Assembly (NCBI RefSeq): GCF_943193205.1
Contig: NZ_CALPDD010000002.1
Span: 62,001-126,000 of the forward strand
Direction of reading: 5' to 3'
DNA length: 64,000 nucleotides
Source of the DNA: Alistipes muris
GTDB taxonomy: Bacteria; Bacteroidota; Bacteroidia; Bacteroidales; Rikenellaceae
The notes under the pieces are model-generated. The model ran no database searches. It saw only the letters and a list, made by a program, of their open reading frames with translations, and was not told the origin of the DNA. Position numbers and translations under genes: made by a program. Shown piece by piece: positions 63,240 to 64,000 of the stretch (positions within the stretch are counted from its first letter, which is position 1; each line of letters starts with the position of its first letter).

Positions 63240-64000
63240 TTTCAGCACAGACCCAGACCGATACCTCACTGACCCCGCAGCCCGCCCGCACAGCCTTGTC
63301 CGGCCCGTCGAACCGTCCGGAGATCGATTCGCTGCCGGGTCCGTCCAACGATTCGCCGGCACACACCCTCGTCCGCGATTCGCTCGGCCAGCCGGATGCC
63401 GATTCCTTGGCTTCGATCCCTTTCGGCGCCGATTCGCTGCTGTCCGCCGATTCGCTTTTCATGGCCGGAACCGCTGTGCCGGATTCGCTGGCCGCCGAAC
63501 CCGCCCCGCTCTATCGGCCCGCCACAGCCAAGGAAGTCTTCGGGAGCTACTCCATTGCCGCCGCTCCCGCGCCGGCATTCCACAGCGAACCCGTCCGGCC
63601 GCTCACCGGAAACCCCGTCTTCGAGGGGCTTGTGCTGCTGCTCGCCGCCGCCTATGCCATGCTCCTCTACCGCCACATCGGCGACATCCGGCTGCTGCTC
63701 TACCGCGTCTCGCACGACCGCGCTTCGAGCGAACGGCTCATGGAAGACCCCGGCGGCAACACCCTCACGCGGTTTCTCAAGATCTCGGGAATCATCGGAC
63801 TGCTGTTCATCGGCATAGCCGCGGCCCGCTACGCCGAGACGTTCATCGCCCCGGCGATGCTTCCGCCGCTGCCCCCGCCGGCCGTGGCAGGCGTCAGCCT
63901 GCTGTTCGCCGCACTCTGGGCCCTTGTCGCCACCTACCAGTCGGTCGTGCTGCGGACCGTCACGACCGTCACGCTGAGCCGCCCGTTCATGAGCCAGCTG
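63236..64000 (+). CDS. DUF4271-family membrane protein, 3'-truncated by the window edge
   Basis: The visible 255 residues have a long N-terminal low-complexity region rich in Ser, Asp, Pro and Ala with repeated DSL motifs (about 1-105), followed by three hydrophobic segments (near 125-140, 183-198 and 215-240). The layout fits the Bacteroidota DUF4271 proteins, which often precede hemD. The start overlaps the histidine kinase stop as ATGA. The end lies outside the window. Confidence 0.7.
   Translation, partial: MISAQTQTDTSLTPQPARTALSGPSNRPEIDSLPGPSNDSPAHTLVRDSLGQPDADSLASIPFGADSLLSADSLFMAGTAVPDSLAAEPAPLYRPATAKEVFGSYSIAAAPAPAFHSEPVRPLTGNPVFEGLVLLLAAAYAMLLYRHIGDIRLLLYRVSHDRASSERLMEDPGGNTLTRFLKISGIIGLLFIGIAAARYAETFIAPAMLPPLPPPAVAGVSLLFAALWALVATYQSVVLRTVTTVTLSRPFMSQL

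Overview
The window is 64 kb of G+C-rich Bacteroidota chromosome and most resembles a gut Bacteroidales genome of the Alistipes/Rikenellaceae type. That placement is an inference from three things: a SusC/SusD polysaccharide-utilisation style locus, repeated use of the Bacteroidota promoter TTTG-19/20-TAnnTTTG in place of E. coli -35/-10 boxes, and Bacteroidota-specific families (DUF4834, DUF4271, DUF3467, LDH-type malate dehydrogenase, Rpb6-like omega). Nothing looks like a plasmid or an intact prophage. No insertion sequence and no CRISPR array was seen.

Region 1 (1-13.9 kb, + strand) is a nutrient-scavenging operon: ribokinase (cut by the window start), SusC, SusD, three exported ADP-ribosylglycohydrolase-family proteins, an exported esterase, a GRP/ureide-type sugar permease and a small lipoprotein. 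The order kinase-SusC-SusD-hydrolases-permease matches the ribose-utilisation (rus) locus known in Bacteroides thetaiotaomicron, but the hydrolases here point to ADP-ribose-type or other ribosyl substrates. SusC/SusD would import the ligand, the hydrolases would free ribose, the permease would carry it across the inner membrane and ribokinase would trap it as ribose-5-phosphate. An 18-bp operator-like palindrome occurs three times in the distal part of this operon, twice inside codons, and once more at 17.15 kb.

Region 2 (14-24.7 kb) has a DedA-type protein, a GNAT acetyltransferase, a DUF5131 protein, ferritin, a PepSY-like protein, a large structured RNA on the minus strand (17.2-17.6 kb, not recognised), the lipid/ribosome operon DUF177-rpmF-plsX-fabH, a tandem promoter/hairpin repeat array (20.7-21.0 kb) ahead of a small unknown gene, GAPDH, and an MlaE/MlaF lipid transporter with DUF4834.

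Region 3 (24.7-42.5 kb) is housekeeping: purB-birA, gcvH-mdh, a TonB receptor with a small secreted partner, a truncated hydrolase, greA, cardiolipin synthase, bamD-rpoZ-coaBC-recN, a nucleotidyltransferase-fold protein, a DMT permease and groES-groEL.

Region 4 (42.5-64 kb) starts with tRNA-His followed by a duplicated tRNA 3' end and terminator (an integration-like scar). Then come an orphan anaerobic sulfatase maturase, eno, queA, nadB, prfC, a DUF6198/YczE membrane protein, an NDP-sugar nucleotidyltransferase, galE, lnt-folC, a DUF3467 protein, a LysE exporter, cmk-ispH, a small membrane protein, a carboxy-terminal processing protease, a histidine kinase and a DUF4271 gene cut by the window end. 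Two AT-rich inverted-repeat elements (49.1 and 56.9 kb) and three TTTTCAC-type short repeats lie between genes.
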